From Candidatus Sphingomonas phytovorans (GTDB lineage Bacteria; Pseudomonadota; Alphaproteobacteria; Sphingomonadales; Sphingomonadaceae), in contig CP119314.1 of the NCBI GenBank assembly GCA_029202385.1, positions 3,102,501 through 3,166,500 on the forward strand: a stretch of DNA of 64,000 nucleotides, in the 5' to 3' direction. The notes beneath the pieces are model-generated. The model was not told the DNA's origin, searched no databases, and was given only the letters and a program-made list of their open reading frames with translations. Within the stretch, counting starts at the first letter, position 1. The number at the start of each line of letters is the position of its first letter. The position numbers and the translations under genes were made by a program. Below are positions 26,924 through 35,744 of the stretch, in pieces.

Positions 26924-28560
26924 GGAAGTTCGATCCGGTAGAGCGGCATACCGCTCAGGATCAGTCGCTGAGCCTGCCCGGCAATGATCGTATCGAACCC
27001 AAGCCATTCCGGTGCGAAGACCGGCTCGGCGAAGCGGAACCGGCCCGGTCCCTCTTCAACCAAGGGCGTTGGCGGCGCGTTGGAATCCGCATAGGTCATC
27101 ATCAACTGGCCGTTTCGAGCGAAGATCCGCACGCCCGGGCCTTCCTCGCCATGCGCCATGTAGCGCCCCACGAGCGAACGCCAGCCAGCCTGTGCAGGCT
27201 TGGGGACGGCACCGCCGCCCTGCCTCGCGTAGCTCGACACTCCCTCCGACACGTCAGTCACGACGCCTGTTCCGTCACGGAAGAAGAGGAAGGTCCGCGG
27301 CCCGCCGGGCGTCAGATAGGCACCCCAGACATCCCTGCCCAGGCGGTCCAGCGGCAGCATGCCTTCCCCCTGGCGGAGGGCCAGCCCGCCGGCCGGATCG
27401 GGCGCGAACACCAAAGTCTCGTCTTTGGCCCCGACGAAGCGCCCGGCGAAGCTGGCGGGAGGGGCGAACGATCGTGGTGCAACGGCGGAAGTCGCCTTCG
27501 GCCGCCCTCCCATGCCCTCGCTCAATCGGGCGATGACGCGGTCGCGCAAGGTCCGGTCGATCGGGCCGTTGCCAAGGAAGACGACCCCGACGCCATTGCC
27601 GAGATCGACATTGAGATAAGCCTCGAAGCCGGCGATCGACCCGCTGTGCGCGAGCACTTTCCCGCCTTCGAGCACGTCAATGCCATAGCCATAATCATCG
27701 AGCACCGGCGTCGCGAACCGATCGAAGGCCCGCGCCGAGATCAGGCGGCCGGAAGGTGTTTGCCCACGGCCGAGCAGCATGCGTGCGTAGCGGCTCATGT
27801 CGCCGACCGTTGAAGCGATTGCGCCGTCCGCTGCAAGATAAGGGAACCACGGCGCATCCCGCCGGCTGCCGTCGGGCGCGCGGACATAGCTTTTCGCGAT
27901 GCGGCCAAGCAGCCGGTCGTCGATCTGGGGATCGGTATCGGTCATGCCGAGCCTGTCGAGGACTCGGCGCTTCAGGACGAGCGGATAGGGCTGCCCTTCG
28001 ATCTGCTCGGTCGCATAGCCAAGCAGTTGATAGCCGGCGTTCGAATACCAGAAATGGGCGCCCGGCGGATAGCGCGGTTCCCAATCGTTGAGCGCTGAAG
28101 GAAGGAAACGCATTGACGCCAGCTGGGGCTGATAATTGGGCAGGCCCGACGTATGCGAAAGCAGCGCATGTCCGGTGATGGGCGAAAAGGCCGATCGCGG
28201 ATGAAAATCGGGCAGGTAGCGGACGATCGGTGCGGCCGGATCGAACCGGCCTTCATCAGCCATTTGCAACAGCGTGATCGCGACGAAGGATTTGGAGATG
28301 GAGCCGATCGCAAAGCGCGTATCGGCCGTGACGGGGATATGTCGGTCGATATCCGCATCGCCATGAGTCGCCACCAGGCGCAATCGTTCGCGATCGGTGA
28401 CGGCGACGGCGAGCCCCCATTTGTCGGGCACTGCCTCGACCATGGCGCGAACATCGGCGAGCGCCGCCTCGAAACGCGCGGGCTCCGTGGCATGCGACGC
28501 ACCGGCAGGCAGCAGCACGCCGAACCCGAGCAGCAGCGAAAGGGCGACAAGCAAGCGCAT
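26920..28560 (-). CDS. Secreted serine hydrolase, beta-lactamase/D-aminopeptidase family
   Basis: The protein of about 546 residues has a signal peptide (MRLLVALSLLLGFGVLLPAG). It shows the active-site motifs of class C beta-lactamase-like hydrolases: S-x-x-K in GSISKSF, Y-x-N in WYSNAGYQ, and HSG in AHSGSIAG replacing KTG. A C-terminal extension of about 190 residues is beta-rich, like the accessory domains of D-aminopeptidases. ATG at 28560 overlaps the dgcN stop by one base (TGATG); an upstream ATG at 28572 is also possible. With DgcN and an N-acyl-D-amino-acid deacylase beside it, release of D-amino acids from peptides is the likely role. Confidence 0.85.
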   Translation of the reverse strand: MRLLVALSLLLGFGVLLPAGASHATEPARFEAALADVRAMVEAVPDKWGLAVAVTDRERLRLVATHGDADIDRHIPVTADTRFAIGSISKSFVAITLLQMADEGRFDPAAPIVRYLPDFHPRSAFSPITGHALLSHTSGLPNYQPQLASMRFLPSALNDWEPRYPPGAHFWYSNAGYQLLGYATEQIEGQPYPLVLKRRVLDRLGMTDTDPQIDDRLLGRIAKSYVRAPDGSRRDAPWFPYLAADGAIASTVGDMSRYARMLLGRGQTPSGRLISARAFDRFATPVLDDYGYGIDVLEGGKVLAHSGSIAGFEAYLNVDLGNGVGVVFLGNGPIDRTLRDRVIARLSEGMGGRPKATSAVAPRSFAPPASFAGRFVGAKDETLVFAPDPAGGLALRQGEGMLPLDRLGRDVWGAYLTPGGPRTFLFFRDGTGVVTDVSEGVSSYARQGGGAVPKPAQAGWRSLVGRYMAHGEEGPGVRIFARNGQLMMTYADSNAPPTPLVEEGPGRFRFAEPVFAPEWLGFDTIIAGQAQRLILSGMPLYRIELP

Positions 28561-29627
28561 CAGCCGATACATGCCTCTACCAGCCTGTCGAAATGCGGGC
28601 CAGGGCGCATCGGATCGGCAACCGGCAGCCCCCATTCGTCGGCACGGCGCGCGACGATAGCCGCAGCCTCGGCATCCGAAAGCCCCGCGGTGTTGAGGGA
28701 TATACCGGCGCAGCGAACCTGCGGGCTGGTCAGTCGCGCAAGCTGGAGCGACAGCGCAATGGCGTCCCCGATCGACGGCAACGGATAGTCGGCAAGACCT
28801 ACGATACGTTCGCGCCCATGAGCATGGCAGAGCACGAGGATGTCGGGCTGCGAGCCGTGCAGCAGCCCGAGCGACACACCGGCATAGGATGGGTGGAAGA
28901 TCGACCCCTGCCCTTCGATCACATCCCAGTGATCGGGGTCCGCATCCGGGCTGAGCACCTCAGCCGCGCCCGCGACGAAATCACTGACCACTGAATCAAT
29001 CGGAATTCCCGACCCGGCGATCATGATGCCGGTCTGCCCGGTCGCGCGGAAATCGGCGGCTAGGCCGCGTGCGCGGAATGCACCAGTGAGCGACAGGGCG
29101 GTATATTTCTTGCCCAATGCGCAATCGGTGCCGATCGTGAGCAGGCGCTTGCCCGTCCTGCGGCGCCCGGTGGCGACCGGCAGGCCGGGAGGAGGCGTGC
29201 GAACGTCGATCAACCGCCGCCCGAGCGCATCGGCAACGGACTTCAGGCGCGGGTCAGCGGAGAGCCGGTCGTGCGCACCGCTGACGATGTCCAGCCCCGC
29301 CTCGAGCGCATCGACCAGACAGGGAATCCAGGTAGGGCGGATCACGCCACCGATCGACGCGGCCGCAAGGACCACCGCCCGTGCGCCCGCGGCATAGGCT
29401 TCGCCGGGTTGCATCAGCGGTAGGCCAAGCGAAGCAAGGGCACCGTCGCATTTATATTCGGCGACGCACAGGTCCGGTGCCCAGTCACGCAGGCCGAGCC
29501 CGGTCTTCAGGAAGGCGGTATCATCAGCATCGCCGAGGAAAAGAAGATAGGGGCGCGGCAAATCGAGCGGCACCGTTCCCATCGGATATGTCGTGGCCGG
29601 GACAGCGGCATCGATCACGGCGCTCAT
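28560..29627 (-). CDS. dgcN: DgcN, D-glutamate N-acetyltransferase (DUF1611)
   Basis: The 355-residue cytoplasmic protein belongs to the DUF1611 family. It has a Rossmann-like N-terminal domain and a P-loop-like C-terminal domain with TIGTDCALGKKYTALSL near residue 164. In the DgcN-DgcA pathway DgcN acetylates D-glutamate, then DgcA converts the product to the L form. DgcA is encoded in this same locus at 34661. The gene overlaps the deacylase stop by four bases (ATGA), and its own stop overlaps the next ATG, so it is strictly operonic. Confidence 0.88.
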   Translation of the reverse strand: MSAVIDAAVPATTYPMGTVPLDLPRPYLLFLGDADDTAFLKTGLGLRDWAPDLCVAEYKCDGALASLGLPLMQPGEAYAAGARAVVLAAASIGGVIRPTWIPCLVDALEAGLDIVSGAHDRLSADPRLKSVADALGRRLIDVRTPPPGLPVATGRRRTGKRLLTIGTDCALGKKYTALSLTGAFRARGLAADFRATGQTGIMIAGSGIPIDSVVSDFVAGAAEVLSPDADPDHWDVIEGQGSIFHPSYAGVSLGLLHGSQPDILVLCHAHGRERIVGLADYPLPSIGDAIALSLQLARLTSPQVRCAGISLNTAGLSDAEAAAIVARRADEWGLPVADPMRPGPHFDRLVEACIG

Positions 29628-31135
29628 TGCTTCAGCTCCGAACGAACCGGCCGGCCCGGCTGCACGTTCGACACCAGGGCACCGCCGTCGACCACCAGAA
29701 CGCCGTTCACCATCACATAATGGAACCCCTCGGAATAGCGTGCGGCATCGCCATAGGTTGCCCGTTCGCCGACCTTGTCGGGATCGAACAACACAATGTC
29801 GGCATCAGCGCCTGCCTGGAGCCTGCCCTTGCGCCGCATCGACGGGACGAACGCCTCGAGCCGCTGTGCCGGCATCAGTGACATCCTGCGGATCGCTTCG
29901 CTCCAGTCGAGGACATGTGCCTCGCGCACATAATGGCCGAGCACGCGCGCGAACGTGCCCGCCGAGCGTGGATGGCCGTTGGAGCCGGTGATATTGCCAC
30001 CGTCGCTTGCCACCATCACCAGCGAATCCCGCAGCAACGCCGTGATCGTCGCTTCGCTGTTCATATGCATGATCACACCGTCATCGCCGGTGCCGTTACG
30101 CAGCGCGTCGAAGTCAGCCTGGGTCAGCCTTTTGCCCGTGCTGCGCGACTGGAGATCGCCGACGCTGACCCCCCAGCGCTTTTCCCAGCCGGGATCGAAG
30201 ATGACGCTGCGGATCGAATCCACCGAGCCGCCCCAGGGATAGATCTCGGTCGAAACGTCGACGCCATGCTCGCGCGCTGAGCGCATCAGCCCCACCATCA
30301 GCGGTGCCTTCGACATCGCCATGCTGTTGATGTGGACGATATGAACGCAGGCCCTGGTGATTGCTGCGTTGGCAATGTTTTCCTGCACCGATTCCAGGGT
30401 GCTGTCGGGCTCGACCAGACTGCCGTAGCGGACATGCGTAAAGACGCAGGTCCGCATCCTGCCGGCGACGCGCGTGACGTCCAGCATTTCCTCGTGCGTG
30501 ATGCCGGGCGCATATTGCGTGCCGCTGCCGACCCCGATCGCCCCCTCGCGCAGCCCTTCCTCCAGCAACGGCGCGAGCTGGCCGTAAGCGGCGTCCGGAA
30601 TGGGCTGCGCAATCTCCGGCCCAGCGAAGAACGCTTCCGGCTTGCGCAGGGCCTCAAGCCCTGCCGCGCCGCCGCCCTTCTGGAGATAGTAGCGGATCGG
30701 CGTGTGGCCGACGCTGGTGCCGTAGTTGAGAAGCTCGCGGCCCTGCCGTGCCTCGTACCAGGACCTGACCGGATAGGCGCCGATCTCGAGCTCAAGACGC
30801 GTGGTGACGCCGTCCCTTGCCTGATAGCCGGCGGTTTCCTGGTTGGTGGCATGCGAATGGAGATCGATGAAGCCGGGCGCGGCGATCAGCCCGCGCGCAT
30901 CGATCGTGCGCCGCCCCTCGATCCGGGTGGCGGTCACCTCGGTTATGCGGTCGCCGTCGATCGCGATGTTGCGAATGGCGTCGAGCCCGGTTTCCGGATC
31001 GATCGCGCGCGCGCCGAGATAGACGACGTCGTGAACGGCCGCTTGCCGGGGCGCCCCCGCGGCAGCCGGCGGCACGAGCAGCGACGCCGCGGCGAGCATT
31101 GCGAAGCCGAAGCCATGGCCCTGGCGCACCATCAT
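29624..31135 (-). CDS. N-acyl-D-amino-acid deacylase (amidohydrolase superfamily), secreted
   Basis: This protein of about 503 residues hydrolyses N-acyl-D-amino acids. The metal-binding FIDLHSHATNQE motif near residue 85, further ligands in THVRYG and HIVHINS, and the catalytic VMVASDGGNI with GNGHPRSAGTFARVLG-type context are visible. The N-terminus has a hydrophobic signal (GFGFAMLAAASLLVPPAAAG), so it acts in the periplasm or is anchored there. ATGs at 31144, 31135 and 31132 are all possible; GGGAG lies ten bases before 31135. It sits between the TonB receptor and dgcN, with which it overlaps. Confidence 0.88.
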   Translation of the reverse strand: MMVRQGHGFGFAMLAAASLLVPPAAAGAPRQAAVHDVVYLGARAIDPETGLDAIRNIAIDGDRITEVTATRIEGRRTIDARGLIAAPGFIDLHSHATNQETAGYQARDGVTTRLELEIGAYPVRSWYEARQGRELLNYGTSVGHTPIRYYLQKGGGAAGLEALRKPEAFFAGPEIAQPIPDAAYGQLAPLLEEGLREGAIGVGSGTQYAPGITHEEMLDVTRVAGRMRTCVFTHVRYGSLVEPDSTLESVQENIANAAITRACVHIVHINSMAMSKAPLMVGLMRSAREHGVDVSTEIYPWGGSVDSIRSVIFDPGWEKRWGVSVGDLQSRSTGKRLTQADFDALRNGTGDDGVIMHMNSEATITALLRDSLVMVASDGGNITGSNGHPRSAGTFARVLGHYVREAHVLDWSEAIRRMSLMPAQRLEAFVPSMRRKGRLQAGADADIVLFDPDKVGERATYGDAARYSEGFHYVMVNGVLVVDGGALVSNVQPGRPVRSELKQ

Positions 31136-31190
31136 GAAACGCATTCTCCCATTCCATCCGCTTTTCGTGACATCGCGCTTGCGGCCGGGA

Positions 31191-33368
31191 CTAGAAATCG
31201 GTCCGCACCGAGACGGTAAAACTGCGCGGCTCGCCAACGACGTTGCCGTAGAACAGCGTCTGGTAGTTGTTGATGTAATAGTGTTTGTCGAAGAGGTTCT
31301 TCAGGTTCAGCTGCAGCCGCCACCGGTCGAAACTGTACCCGGCCGAGGCATCCACCAGCGTGTAGGAAGACAGCTCGCGGGTCGAACCGTCGAACGCGGT
31401 CTTCACCGACCCGACGTACCGGACACCGCCACCCAGGAACAATCCGTTGTCGAGCGTGTAACTGGTGTAAACGCTCGCGGTCGTCCTTGGCAGGAAGGTG
31501 ACTGTCTTGCCGACGAGCGCGGCATCGTCATCCTTGCGGATGGTGGGATCGAGCAGGCTGAGGCCGGCATTGACCTGCCAGCCCTTGCTGACCTGCCCCA
31601 CCGCCTGGAGTTCCAGCCCGCGATGCCGTACCCTGCCGATCGCCGCGTAGCGATCGATCAGGTCGATCGTCTGGTCGTAGCGGGCCTGGTTCGCCTGCCC
31701 GATATCGAACAGCGCGCCGGTAAGGAGCAGGCGCCGGTCGGGCGACACATATTTGACGCCGATTTCATACTGCTCACCGGTGAGCGGCGGCAGCACGTTG
31801 CCGCGACTGTCGATGAAGAGCTGGGGCTGGAAGGATTCGCTGTAGGACGCGTAGAAATTGAGCCCCTTGATCGGCTCGAGCGTTGCCGCCAGCCGCAGGC
31901 TGACCTGGCTGTCACCGCTGAAGTCTTCCCGTGGCCGGGTGCCGGATTGCTTGCTGACGTCAGGCCTGGACCAGGAAACGCCCCCCAGCAGGGTGAGCGG
32001 TTCGGCGATCTTGATATTGGCCTGCCCGGACAGCGTCAGATAGCGCAGGCTGCGCGTCAGGCCGTAGGCGGACCCGGGATATTGGGCCGCATTGAGCTTG
32101 TTCTCGATCGCCCCGATTCCGTCGAAGATATTGGCCGTATCGTCGGGCAGGTCGGGGATCAGTCCGTTGGAATGGGTCTCGTAGTTCTGATAGTTCCCGG
32201 CCACCGTGACGAAGCTGCCGGCAAGACCCAGGTCGTCGAGCTTGTAGAGGCTGGAGAGGCCGGCGCTGAACGATTCCTGATCGTTCCTCGTGAACTTCTG
32301 GGCGGCGAGGAAGAAGTCGCCGTTCGGCTGGAGGCCGAAGCCGAAACCGGTCTGGCCGGTCGTGTTGTAGTACAGGTAATTGAGCTTCAGCGTCACCGAC
32401 CAGCTTGACGACGCCTTCCAGCTCAACTCGCCGTTCACCCGCTTGACCTTGGTAACCAGGTTGAAGTCGCCCGAGCCGACGAAGAAGGAACGGCTGACCG
32501 GTGGCGACGATCCGTCCGGGAAGGTCGGGATGCCGTCGAAGGGCGTGCGCCGATATTGTTCGTAACCGCCATGGACATAGGCGGTCAGCGTATCGGTCAC
32601 ATCGGCATCCAGGCCGCCATACAGGACGGTCTTGTTCGAATCGATCCGCTTGATGAAGCTGCCCGCCTCTTCATGAGCCGCGACGCCGATCGCGCGGAGT
32701 GTCCCCGCTGCGTTCAGGGCGCCTGCGACTTGCCCCTCGACACGCCAGCGACCCCATGATCCGCCAAGCGCCTGGATGTAGGAAGGCGTGTTGGCATGAG
32801 CGCCCTTGGTCACCTGGTTGATGATACCGCCCGGATTCGCCGCGCCATAGACGACCGAGGTCGGCCCTTTCACGATTTCAAGCCGATCGAGCGTCGCAAA
32901 GTCGGGTTCGAAATCGAGCAGGCCGACATTCAGGCCATCGACGGCATTGCCCGCAGCGAAGCCGCGCAGCTTGACGGCCGACCCGAAGCCGCCCGGATTG
33001 CCGTCGAACAGCGCGCCGGGCGTATATTGGGCGACTTCTCCAAGGGTCTTGATATCGGTCGCCTTCAGGAAATCCTGGTTCACCAGGCTGATCGACTGGG
33101 GCACGTCCTCGATCGACAGGGGCAGGCCGGTCGTGCCGCTCGTGTCCTCGCTCAGATAACGATAGCCGGTCACGACGATGTCGGTGCTCGCCGCGGGCGC
33201 CTGGGTATCCTGGGCCTGGGCATCCTGAGCCTGGGTGGTCTGGGCCTGGGCGGTGCCGGCGCACAGCGCGATCTGCGCCACCATCCCGCCCGTCGCCAGT
33301 AACGGCTTCAGCCCGCGCGCTCGCGGCTTCGCGCTCATACCGCCAGGCTTTCCATCGAACATCTTCAT
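31191..33368 (-). CDS. TonB-dependent receptor, siderophore-receptor subfamily
   Basis: The protein of 725 residues has a signal region ending ALCAGTAQAQ, then a Gln/Ala-rich linker (TTQAQDAQAQDTQAPAAS) and a plug domain with VTGYRY, IEDVPQSISLV, LRGFAAGN and the RLEIVKGPTSVVYGAANPGGIIN segment typical of FhuA/FoxA-like receptors. The barrel ends in FTVSVRTDF. ATG at 33366-33368 is preceded by GAGGGG at six bases; an upstream frame to 33494 was excluded. It is the first gene of the leftward operon, so although it looks like a siderophore receptor, it may import a D-amino-acid-containing compound. The substrate cannot be told from sequence. Confidence 0.88.
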   Translation of the reverse strand: MKMFDGKPGGMSAKPRARGLKPLLATGGMVAQIALCAGTAQAQTTQAQDAQAQDTQAPAASTDIVVTGYRYLSEDTSGTTGLPLSIEDVPQSISLVNQDFLKATDIKTLGEVAQYTPGALFDGNPGGFGSAVKLRGFAAGNAVDGLNVGLLDFEPDFATLDRLEIVKGPTSVVYGAANPGGIINQVTKGAHANTPSYIQALGGSWGRWRVEGQVAGALNAAGTLRAIGVAAHEEAGSFIKRIDSNKTVLYGGLDADVTDTLTAYVHGGYEQYRRTPFDGIPTFPDGSSPPVSRSFFVGSGDFNLVTKVKRVNGELSWKASSSWSVTLKLNYLYYNTTGQTGFGFGLQPNGDFFLAAQKFTRNDQESFSAGLSSLYKLDDLGLAGSFVTVAGNYQNYETHSNGLIPDLPDDTANIFDGIGAIENKLNAAQYPGSAYGLTRSLRYLTLSGQANIKIAEPLTLLGGVSWSRPDVSKQSGTRPREDFSGDSQVSLRLAATLEPIKGLNFYASYSESFQPQLFIDSRGNVLPPLTGEQYEIGVKYVSPDRRLLLTGALFDIGQANQARYDQTIDLIDRYAAIGRVRHRGLELQAVGQVSKGWQVNAGLSLLDPTIRKDDDAALVGKTVTFLPRTTASVYTSYTLDNGLFLGGGVRYVGSVKTAFDGSTRELSSYTLVDASAGYSFDRWRLQLNLKNLFDKHYYINNYQTLFYGNVVGEPRSFTVSVRTDF

Positions 33369-33477
33369 CTCGCGCCCCTCGTCTTCGACCGAAATGGAAA
33401 AGCCGTCGCGACAACGCAGCCTGCGACACTCTCCCACGGCCCGGATCTCCCCCGGCTTTCGCGGATGAAGCGGCATG

Positions 33478-33493
33478 TGACACATTTCTGTCA
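33478..33493. promoter_or_regulatory. Inverted repeat, candidate operator (site 1)
   Basis: TGACA-CATTTC-TGTCA lies between the divergent TonB receptor and RpiR-type regulator genes. Read on the other strand it is GACAGAAATGTGTC, very close to the second site at 34556-34570. The pairing with a local regulator gene suggests an autoregulatory operator; this is inference. Confidence 0.5.
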
Positions 33494-33498
33494 ACTGA

Positions 33499-33518
33499 TA
33501 GTTTTAATGGAAAAACTA
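33499..33518. promoter_or_regulatory. AT-rich inverted repeat in receptor/regulator promoter region
   Basis: TAGTTTT-AATGGA-AAAACTA is a perfect 7-bp inverted repeat with a six-base spacer, six bases to the right of operator candidate site 1. It could be a second protein-binding site or overlap the promoter. The regulator that would bind it is not known. Confidence 0.4.
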
Positions 33519-33560
33519 ACAATCTAGTACTACATTCGCCTCACAATCGGAGGCGAAGAA

Positions 33561-34508
33561 ATGAGTGAAGGTCGAACCGCCGGGGACAGCGAACAACCGT
33601 CGCCGCACCAGGCCATGCACGCGATACCCAATGTGCCGTTGCTGCGCAGGCTGCAGGCCGAAATCGACCGTTACTCAGCGGCGGAGCGCGCCATCGCCGC
33701 GTACATCCTCGCGCATTATGCGGTGCTCGGCTTCGAGACGGCGGATTCGCTGGCCGAGAAAGTCGGCGTGAGCGAGATCACGATCGGGCGGTTTGCCCGC
33801 AAGCTCGGCTACCGCAACTTCAAGGCGCTGAAGAACGAGCTGAAGGACAGCACCGAGGAAGCGCTGCCCTGGTTGATCGGTGATGAGTTCGCCGAGTTCA
33901 CCGGGCAGCCAGGCGAGCATGACGGCAACTGCCAGCGCGAGATCAACGGGCTGCTGGCGGTCTATCGCCTGATGGAAACGCCGGCATGGACTGAGGCGGT
34001 CGCGCTGCTGGCACAGTCGCGGACGGTGCATGTCGCGGGTTTTCAGAGCGAGCGCGGGATCGCGATGCTGCTCGCCAACCGGCTGCAATATATGCGCGAC
34101 GGCGTGCAGCTCGTTGATCTCGGCGCCGGCAATTATGCCGACGTGTTCGCGAGCGACAGGGAGGATCGCTGCCTCGTCCTGGTCGATGTCCGCCGCTACT
34201 CGCGCCAGGCCTATCTGATTGCCGAGCAGGCCAGTCAGCACGGCATCCCGTTGATCATGCTGACCGATATCTATTGCGACTGGGCGCCGCGTTTCACGCC
34301 GCATGTCATCGCCGTGCCGACGCAGACCGGCGCGTTCTGGAGTTCTCCGGTCGCGCTTGTCTGCGCAGTTCACCTGCTTTTGAACAATGTCGTCAAACTG
34401 ATTGGCGCGGACGTGGAACTGCGGCTCGACAAGCTGACCCGCCTTCACAAGACATTCACCGGTTACGCAGGCCATCACCCGCCGCGGCCAAGGCGTCCCG
34501 CGTCCTAG
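33561..34508 (+). CDS. MurR/RpiR family transcriptional regulator
   Basis: The 315-residue protein has the N-terminal RpiR helix-turn-helix (YSAAERAIAAYILAHYAVLG, then ADSLAEKVGVSEITIGRFAR) at about residues 35-95 and a C-terminal SIS sugar-isomerase-like domain (VHVAGFQSERGIAMLLANRL near residue 155; DVRRYSRQAY near 210). SIS domains bind phosphosugars or related effectors. GGAGG eight bases before ATG 33561 supports the start. Being divergent from the receptor operon and upstream of dgcA, it is the likely controller of this locus, with an N-acetyl-glutamate or muropeptide-derived effector possible. Confidence 0.9.
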   Translation: MSEGRTAGDSEQPSPHQAMHAIPNVPLLRRLQAEIDRYSAAERAIAAYILAHYAVLGFETADSLAEKVGVSEITIGRFARKLGYRNFKALKNELKDSTEEALPWLIGDEFAEFTGQPGEHDGNCQREINGLLAVYRLMETPAWTEAVALLAQSRTVHVAGFQSERGIAMLLANRLQYMRDGVQLVDLGAGNYADVFASDREDRCLVLVDVRRYSRQAYLIAEQASQHGIPLIMLTDIYCDWAPRFTPHVIAVPTQTGAFWSSPVALVCAVHLLLNNVVKLIGADVELRLDKLTRLHKTFTGYAGHHPPRPRRPAS

Positions 34509-34555
34509 CTGCCGATTCGCAAGTTGAGACAGTTTTTAGGTCTTACACTGTCATA

Positions 34556-34570
34556 GACAGAAAATCTGTC
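34556..34570. promoter_or_regulatory. Inverted repeat, candidate operator (site 2)
   Basis: GACAG-AAAAT-CTGTC is a perfect 5-bp inverted repeat between the regulator gene and dgcA. It shares GACAGAAA and a closing TGTC with the site at 33478-33493. A further GACAG (34528) and CTGTC (34548) pair lies just upstream. Confidence 0.5.
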
Positions 34571-34660
34571 ATCCCTTACTCCAATGCCATGGGAGAGCAC
34601 GAATCATTCGAGGCGCCAGCGGCGCGGCATTGCCCGACCGTCGCGCAGGGAACCCGACCG

Positions 34661-35713
34661 ATGCCATCGACGCCGGTTTTCAATATCGATGCCGCGCTTG
34701 CCCGGCTTGAAGCCTGCCGGCCCCGAATGGAGGTGCGTCGCGTCAAACTCTTGCTGCGCGAACCCTTCCGGATCAGCGACCATCAGTTCGAACATGTGGA
34801 AACGGTCATCGTCCGGCTGGAGGCGGACGGGCAGGTCGGCATGGGCGAGGCGGCCGGGGTGTTCTATCTGGGGGACGATCCCGACCGGATGATGCGCACG
34901 CTCCTGGAAGCAGAGCGCTGGATCGCGGACGGCCTCGATCACGCCGGCCTGGCCGCGCGATTGCCAGCCGGAGGCGCCCGCAACGCGCTCGACTGCGCGC
35001 TGTGGGACCTGCAGGCGCGCCGCGCGGGCCTGCCGGTCTGGCAACTGCTCGGCATGGCGCATCCGACGCCGCTGCTGACGACCTTCACCGTGGGGAATGA
35101 CAGCCCGGCAGGGATGGCGACGAAGGCGCGGTCCTATCCTCACGCGCGCGCGATCAAGATCAAACTCAGCGGCGACGGGGACGACGCGGCCCGGATTCTC
35201 GCGGTCCGTTCGGCACGACCCGCCGCATGGCTGGGCGTCGACGCCAATCGCAGCCTGACGCCCGAGACTTTGCAGCAACTGGTGCCGACGCTGGTCGCGT
35301 CCGACGTACGACTTGTCGAACAGCCTTTCCCGGTCGGGCGTGACGAGCAACTGGCATCGATCGACCTGCCCGTCCCGCTCGCGGCCGACGAGAGCATTCA
35401 GGAACTGGCTGACATCGACCGGCTCGCCGGCCTGTATCAGGTCGTGAACATCAAGCTCGACAAATGCGGCGGGCTGACTGAGGCACTTCGCATGGTGGAA
35501 CGCGCACGCGCGCTCGGGCTGGAGGTCATGGTCGGCAACATGATCGGAAGTTCGCTGGCGATGGCACCCGCCTATCTGGTCGGCCAGTTTTGCGACATCG
35601 TCGATCTCGATGGTCCGATCTTCCTCAAGGCCGACCGGACACCCGGCGTCACCTATCGCGACGGCTTCATCCAGTGCGAGGAACCGGTGTGGGGCGGAGG
35701 AGCGCGTTCGTGA
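34661..35713 (+). CDS. dgcA: DgcA, N-acetyl-D-glutamate racemase (enolase superfamily)
   Basis: This 350-residue enolase-superfamily enzyme interconverts N-acetyl-D- and L-glutamate and is related to L-Ala-D/L-Glu dipeptide epimerases. The two catalytic lysines are in IKIKLSGD and in NIKLDKCGG, with metal ligands in GVDANRSL, LVEQPFP and LAADESIQ. The start ATG at 34661 follows AGGGA by ten bases; an in-frame ATG at 34589 lies between the operator candidate and this site and would add a non-conserved leader. It completes the DgcN/DgcA pair and precedes an M28 peptidase gene. Confidence 0.88.
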   Translation: MPSTPVFNIDAALARLEACRPRMEVRRVKLLLREPFRISDHQFEHVETVIVRLEADGQVGMGEAAGVFYLGDDPDRMMRTLLEAERWIADGLDHAGLAARLPAGGARNALDCALWDLQARRAGLPVWQLLGMAHPTPLLTTFTVGNDSPAGMATKARSYPHARAIKIKLSGDGDDAARILAVRSARPAAWLGVDANRSLTPETLQQLVPTLVASDVRLVEQPFPVGRDEQLASIDLPVPLAADESIQELADIDRLAGLYQVVNIKLDKCGGLTEALRMVERARALGLEVMVGNMIGSSLAMAPAYLVGQFCDIVDLDGPIFLKADRTPGVTYRDGFIQCEEPVWGGGARS

Positions 35714-35744
35714 GCAATCAAGGCTGGTCCAGGAGGGGAAAAAG

